Shown in pieces: positions 60,310-64,000 of a DNA stretch of 64,000 nucleotides. Position numbers and translations under genes: made by a program. Within the stretch, counting starts at the first letter, position 1; every line of letters begins with the position of its first letter. The stretch comes from Hymenobacter cellulosilyticus (GTDB lineage Bacteria; Bacteroidota; Bacteroidia; Cytophagales; Hymenobacteraceae): positions 2,346,501 through 2,410,500 of the forward strand of contig NZ_CP095046.1 in NCBI RefSeq assembly GCF_022919215.1, read 5' to 3'. Under the pieces are notes generated by a model. That model did no database searches, had not been told where the DNA came from, and saw only the letters and a list, made by a program, of their open reading frames with translations.

Positions 60310-62043
60310 ATGCGTTTTATAAAGTTTCTTTTTCTGTTTCTTCTCGCTGGCCTGCCCGTGCTCAGTCAGGCCCAGCAGCGCCCCAAGCCGGCCGCCCCGC
60401 CCGCCGCACCACCCAAAGGCCAGCGAATCGAGCTGCTGCCCGGCACCCAGCGGCTGGTGGGCGGTACTTTCAACGGCGTCGAAATCCGCAAGCTGATTGG
60501 CAACGTCAGTTTTAAGCAGGGCACCACCTTGCTCTTCTGCGACTCGGCCTACCAGTATCTGGAGAAAAACGCGCTGGAAGCCTTCAGCAACGTGCGCATC
60601 ATTCAGAACGACACGATTACCATTACCGGTGACCACGCCACCTACGACGGCGACACCCGCAAGGCCCGCATGACCGGCAACGTGGTGATGCGCGACCCGC
60701 GCATGACGCTTACGACGACCGTACTCGACTACGACCTGGAAAAAAACCTGGCCTACTACAGTACCGGCGGCCACCTCGTCGACCCCGAAAACACGCTCGA
60801 CAGCCAGTACGGCTACTACAACACCACCTCCAAAGTATTCAGCTTCAAGCGCAACGTGAAGCTGCTGACCAAGGAAAACACCATCGACACCGATACGCTG
60901 CAGTACAATACGGTGTCGAAGATTGCCTACTTCTTCGGCCCCACGCGCATTACCGGCAAGCAGGGCAACCTCTACGCCGAAAACGGTACTTACAACACGC
61001 GCACCAAGGTTTCCAACTTCCAGCGCAACGCCAAGATTGAAACGCCCAACTACCTGCTCGGCGGCGACAAGCTGGTGTACGACGAGGTGCGGCAGTACGG
61101 CGTAGCCACCGGCCACGTCTCGATGACCTCCAAGAAAGACAACATCGTGCTGCGCGGCGACGTGGGCAAGTACTGGCGGAGCCTGGGCCGCACTAAAGTG
61201 TACGGCAGCAGCCCGGTGATGCGCAACATTTCCGACAAAGACACGCTCTATATGGCCGCCGATACCTTAGTAAGCGTGGAGGGCCGGCCGCCCAAAAACG
61301 AGGCTGGAGTGCTGTATGCCTACCCCCGGGTGAAAATCTTCCGCAAGGACCTGCAGGGCCGCTGCGACTCCCTGACTTACGACCGGGGCGACTCTATCAT
61401 CTACCTCAACAAGCGCCCGGTGCTGTGGTCGGAGAAAAACCAACTGACGGCCGACAGCATGGAAATCCGGCAGCGGCGCAAGAAGATTGACCAGATGCGC
61501 CTGTACGCCAACTCCTTCATCGTGGGTCAGGATACGATTCTGAACTACAACCAGGTGAAGGGGCGCAACATGGTAGCCTACTTCGTAGACAACAAAATAA
61601 AAAAAGTGGACGTGCTTGGCAACGCCGAGAGCCTCTACTATGCTCTTGAAGGGGATACGGCCGTCACGGGCCTCAACAAAGCCGTGAGTGCCAACATGGC
61701 CCTGCGCTTTGCCGACAACAAGCTGCAGACCATATCCTTTCTGACCAACCCCGACGCCAGCTTTATTCCGCCCCACGAGCTTAAGCCCGAGGACGAAAAG
61801 CTCAAAGGCTTTGCCTGGCGGGCCGAGGAACGTCCCACCCGGCGCTCGGTGTTAGGTAAGCACTTCCCGGCTCCGGTGAAGCCCAAAGCCAAGCCGAAAG
61901 CGAAAACTAAAGCCAAAACGGCTGTTAAATCCAAGTCCAAACCCGCACCCAAGGCGAAAGCCGCGCCCACCAAAGCTGCTTCGAAGCCCGCTGCCGCTGC
62001 CACACCAAAACCGAAAGCGCCGGCTCCACGGGCTACCAAATAG
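60310..62043 (+). CDS. OstA/LptA-like LPS transport protein with a basic C-terminal tail
   Basis: A 577-residue periplasmic protein with a signal peptide (FLFLFLLAGLPVLSQAQ). Repeats of the OstA/LptA beta fold run through residues 50-500: VGGTFNGVEIRKLIGNVSF, ARMTGNVVMRDPRMTLTTTV, YAENGTYNTRTKVSNF, LYMAADTLVSVEG. It is the Bacteroidota counterpart that carries LPS or glycolipid to the outer membrane. The final 60 residues are almost only Lys, Ala, Pro, Thr and Ser (KPKAKPKAKTKAKTAVKSKS and onward), which is not part of the fold. bamD follows, as in relatives. The start follows a near-adjacent promoter box. Confidence 0.88.
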   Translation: MRFIKFLFLFLLAGLPVLSQAQQRPKPAAPPAAPPKGQRIELLPGTQRLVGGTFNGVEIRKLIGNVSFKQGTTLLFCDSAYQYLEKNALEAFSNVRIIQNDTITITGDHATYDGDTRKARMTGNVVMRDPRMTLTTTVLDYDLEKNLAYYSTGGHLVDPENTLDSQYGYYNTTSKVFSFKRNVKLLTKENTIDTDTLQYNTVSKIAYFFGPTRITGKQGNLYAENGTYNTRTKVSNFQRNAKIETPNYLLGGDKLVYDEVRQYGVATGHVSMTSKKDNIVLRGDVGKYWRSLGRTKVYGSSPVMRNISDKDTLYMAADTLVSVEGRPPKNEAGVLYAYPRVKIFRKDLQGRCDSLTYDRGDSIIYLNKRPVLWSEKNQLTADSMEIRQRRKKIDQMRLYANSFIVGQDTILNYNQVKGRNMVAYFVDNKIKKVDVLGNAESLYYALEGDTAVTGLNKAVSANMALRFADNKLQTISFLTNPDASFIPPHELKPEDEKLKGFAWRAEERPTRRSVLGKHFPAPVKPKAKPKAKTKAKTAVKSKSKPAPKAKAAPTKAASKPAAAATPKPKAPAPRATK

Positions 62044-62061
62044 GCCCCGCACGGCTTCACC

Positions 62062-62092
62062 TTTGATTCGGTTTCGCAATCCGTTACCTTTG
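62062..62092 (+). promoter_or_regulatory. Bacteroidota-type promoter of bamD (TTTG-N19-TACCTTTG)
   Basis: TTTG at 62062-62065 and TACCTTTG at 62085-62092 are separated by 19 nt, matching the phylum -33/-7 consensus. The -7 box ends 8 nt before the bamD ATG (62101), predicting a transcript starting at about the start codon. Confidence 0.6.
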
Positions 62093-62100
62093 TCCTCCTT

Positions 62101-62925
62101 ATGCTCTCTTTTCGCCCTACCTTCTTTGTTCTGCTACTGAGTGCGTTGCTGCTCGGCTCGTGCTCCGGCTACCAAAAGCTGCTCAAGAGCGGCGACGTCA
62201 ACAAGAAGTACGAGGCCGCCGTGCAGTACTACGATAAAGGCGACTTCTTCAAGGCCGGCACCCTGCTGGAAGACCTGATTCCGCTGCTGAAAGGCCGCCC
62301 GGAGGCTGAAAAAGCCCAGTTCTACTTCGCCAATACCAACTACCGGCAGCGCAACTACGTGCTGAGCGCCTACTACTTTCGCTCGTTTGCCGATACCTAC
62401 CCCAACTCGCAGTACGCCGAGGAAGCCAACTTTCTGCACGCCAAATCCTTGTTCCGCGACTCGCCCGAATTTGAGCTGGACCAGACCAATACCTACTCGG
62501 CCTTAGAGTCGATTCAGGACTTTTTGAACCGCTACGCTAGCAGCCAGTTCCGGCCCGAAGCCGAGAATATGTCGCAGGAACTGCAGAAAAAGCTGGAAAA
62601 CAAGGCGTTTCAAAGCGCCAAGCTTTATTACAACATCCGCTACTACCAGTCGGCCGTAACGGCGTTTACCTCGTTTCAGCAGCAGTACCCGGCTTCAGCC
62701 TTCAATGAGGAAGCAGCTTTCCTGAAGCTGAGTGCCCAGTACGATCTAGCCCATGAAAGTGTGCCGGAGAAGCAGCGTGAGCGGTACTTGGAGGTCCTGG
62801 CGTTCTACCAGAACTTTATCGACAACTACCCGCAGAGCCGCAACCTGAAGACTGCCGAAACCATGTACAGCAAATCCCGCGAGGAAATTGCCAAGATCAA
62901 ACCGGCCGATACGGCTGCTAAGTAA
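62101..62925 (+). CDS. bamD: Outer membrane assembly lipoprotein BamD
   Basis: A 274-residue lipoprotein (signal with lipobox LLLGSC, cysteine at residue 21). The mature part is five TPR-like helical pairs: YEAAVQYYDKGDFFKAGTLL, YFRSFADTYPNSQYAEEANF, IQDFLNRYASSQFRPEAENM, FTSFQQQYPASAFNEEAAFL, FYQNFIDNYPQSRNLKTAE. BamD supports folding and insertion of outer membrane beta-barrels with BamA. It is downstream of the OstA-like gene and upstream of rpoZ, as usual in the phylum. Confidence 0.93.
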   Translation: MLSFRPTFFVLLLSALLLGSCSGYQKLLKSGDVNKKYEAAVQYYDKGDFFKAGTLLEDLIPLLKGRPEAEKAQFYFANTNYRQRNYVLSAYYFRSFADTYPNSQYAEEANFLHAKSLFRDSPEFELDQTNTYSALESIQDFLNRYASSQFRPEAENMSQELQKKLENKAFQSAKLYYNIRYYQSAVTAFTSFQQQYPASAFNEEAAFLKLSAQYDLAHESVPEKQRERYLEVLAFYQNFIDNYPQSRNLKTAETMYSKSREEIAKIKPADTAAK

Positions 62926-62942
62926 ATTGCCCGCGCTGAGGT

Positions 62943-62985
62943 GAAAAATGTTTACTGGCATGTCTGGCCAGGCAAAACATTTTTC
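62943..62985 (+). terminator. Hairpin between bamD and rpoZ
   Basis: GAAAAATGTTT pairs with AAACATTTTTC, with an inner CTGGC/GCCAG stem and a small loop. An AT-rich stretch follows but no pure T-run, so it may be a weak terminator or a processing/stability element that lowers read-through into rpoZ. Confidence 0.6.
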
Positions 62986-63041
62986 CATTTTACCCCTTAG
63001 CACAATACTTCCCCTTTTTGCACATAAATAGCCTTCATCAT

Positions 63042-63389
63042 ATGAAAACTCCGAACAACGTCTCTGCTTCCATCGTGACCCGCAACATGTCGGACTTCAC
63101 CCACGAAACCGGCAACGTGTACGAGTCGATTGCCATCATCTCGAAGCGTGCCAACCAGATTTCGGTGAAGCTGAAGGAAGAGCTCAACGGCAAGCTGGCC
63201 GAGTTTGCTACCACGGTCGACAACCTGGAGGAAGTATTCGAAAACCGTGAGCAAATCGAAATTTCCAAGCACTATGAGCGTCTACCCAAGCCGACGAACC
63301 TCGCCATTGAGGAGTTTCTGGAAGGCAAAGTAACGTTCCGCACCTTGGAAGAAGAGGCCCTGCCCATCGTGGCTCGTCCTACGGAATAA
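63042..63389 (+). CDS. rpoZ: RNA polymerase omega subunit, Bacteroidota type
   Basis: A 115-residue protein that matches the RpoZ-like protein found beside bamD and coaBC in this phylum. ETGNVYESIAIISKRANQIS corresponds to the omega/Rpb6 helix that wraps the beta-prime C-terminus; the C-terminal half (LPKPTNLAIEEFLEGKVTFR) is also typical. It helps RNA polymerase assembly. The frame starts earlier at 63018, but ATG 63042 (MKTPNNVSASIVTRN) is the usual start. Confidence 0.88.
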   Translation: MKTPNNVSASIVTRNMSDFTHETGNVYESIAIISKRANQISVKLKEELNGKLAEFATTVDNLEEVFENREQIEISKHYERLPKPTNLAIEEFLEGKVTFRTLEEEALPIVARPTE

Positions 63390-63399
63390 ATAGCTGCTC

Positions 63400-63957
63400 A
63401 TGCCGCTGCAAGGCCGCAAGATTATTCTGGGTGTATGCGGCAGCATTGCCGCGTACAAATCGGCCATGCTGGTGCGGCTGCTGGTAAAGGCCGGAGCCGA
63501 GGTGCAAGTCATTCTGACGGCCTCGGCTGCGGCCTTTGTCACGCCCCTCACGCTGGGTACGCTCTCCAAAAAGCCCGTTTTGACGGGCTTTTTGCGTGAT
63601 GAGGCCGCCGGCCAGTGGCACAACCATGTAGAGCTGGGCCTTTGGGCCGACGCCTTGGTTATTGCCCCGGCCAGCGCCAATACCGTGGCTCAGCTGGCCA
63701 ATGGACACTGCCCTAACCTGCTGGCCGCCGTCTACTTATCGGCCCGCTGCCCGGTGTTTCTGGCCCCGGCCATGGACCTGGATATGTACGTGCATCCGGC
63801 CGTGTCCCACAACTTTGAGCGGCTGCGTAGCTTCGGCAACCACGTGCTGGAGTCGCCGGTGGGGGAGTTGGCCAGTGGCCTGTCGGGGCCCGGCCGCATG
63901 CTCGAGCCCGAAGACATTGTGCGGGAGCTGGAGCAGTTTTTCACCAGCCAGTCGTAG
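63400..63957 (+). CDS. coaC: Phosphopantothenoylcysteine decarboxylase (CoaC domain)
   Basis: A 185-residue flavoprotein that decarboxylates 4-phosphopantothenoylcysteine in CoA synthesis. The flavin site is GVCGSIAAYKSAMLVRLL at the start, with PASANTVAQLANG and the HNHVELGLWAD region carrying the active-site histidine. The usual PxMNxxMW motif reads PAMDLDMY. In most bacteria, including other Bacteroidota, it is fused to CoaB (about 400 residues in all), but here a stop ends the CoaC part at 63957. The window ends 43 nt later; the CoaB part may follow as a separate gene or the break may be another lost base. Confidence 0.85.
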   Translation: MPLQGRKIILGVCGSIAAYKSAMLVRLLVKAGAEVQVILTASAAAFVTPLTLGTLSKKPVLTGFLRDEAAGQWHNHVELGLWADALVIAPASANTVAQLANGHCPNLLAAVYLSARCPVFLAPAMDLDMYVHPAVSHNFERLRSFGNHVLESPVGELASGLSGPGRMLEPEDIVRELEQFFTSQS

Positions 63958-64000
63958 CCTGACGTCCTTTTACCGGCCGTTTTACTTATCGGATAAGTCA

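Noticed and set aside
1..64000. Long antisense reading frames in many genes (for example opposite hppA, glpK, lptA-like and the acylase)
   Set aside because: They are a by-product of GC-rich codon use; none shows a recognisable domain or start context, and all lie opposite well-supported genes.
1..64000. tRNA, rRNA or tmRNA genes
   Set aside because: I looked through the intergenic regions for cloverleaf-like stems and conserved T-loop words and found none that convinced me.

Overview
The window looks like chromosomal DNA of a GC-rich member of the Bacteroidota, most probably Hymenobacter or a close relative in the Cytophagales. The signs are TAnnTTTG-type promoter boxes, an almost complete lack of Shine-Dalgarno sites, phylum-typical gene neighbourhoods (hpt-adk-obgE, mutL-rhomboid-rhomboid, lptA-like-bamD-rpoZ-coaC), a bacillithiol enzyme (BshA), DUF4468 and secreted TPR proteins. 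The genus is inferred; there is no rRNA or tRNA gene to confirm it.

Layout. 1-17.3 kb is a surface-glycan locus: the end of an ABC flippase, a DegT-family sugar aminotransferase, two WbqC proteins, a divergent PLP-fold protein, a GNAT, several GT2 and GT4 glycosyltransferases, a DUF1919 protein, a wecD-wecE-like pair for dTDP-4-acetamido-4,6-dideoxygalactose, a multi-pass PMT/ArnT-like protein and, on the other strand, a polymerase-like membrane protein behind a TPR protein. 18.7-27 kb is housekeeping: M42 peptidase, membrane pyrophosphatase, hpt, adk, obgE, grpE, dnaJ. 27.1-30.9 kb holds an ECF sigma factor with a membrane partner, preceded by twin palindromes and followed by an ABC-2 exporter. 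31-33.5 kb has a ChaN-like protein and two tandem paralogues of unknown function. 33.5-37.6 kb is a glycerol operon (glpD, glpK, glpF). 37.7-46.8 kb is a mixed accessory stretch with a 21-nt tandem array, orphan genes, a penicillin-acylase-like enzyme and an A-type Fe-S carrier. 47-64 kb is again mostly core: bshA, a GH3/beta-lactamase fusion, mutL, two rhomboids, AlkD-like and macro-domain proteins, mdh, tilS, an OstA/LptA-like protein, bamD, rpoZ and coaC.

The dominant technical feature is frameshifts. At least 21 one-base losses, every one in a G or C run, break 16 otherwise full-length genes including dnaJ, glpK and glpF. Restoring one base at each site gives proteins of normal family length, so I treat these as consensus errors and annotate the genes as single restored CDSs.

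The most interesting non-coding signals are: a structured dispersed element present in two inverted copies (30.9 and 46.8 kb); a 96-nt near-perfect hairpin between adk and obgE; two 34-bp palindromes spaced 53 bp apart upstream of the sigma factor; the 21-nt/42-nt tandem array at 37.8-38.0 kb; and promoter boxes lying 4-8 nt from start codons, which suggest leaderless or nearly leaderless mRNAs. I saw no CRISPR array, prophage, insertion sequence or recognisable defence island.
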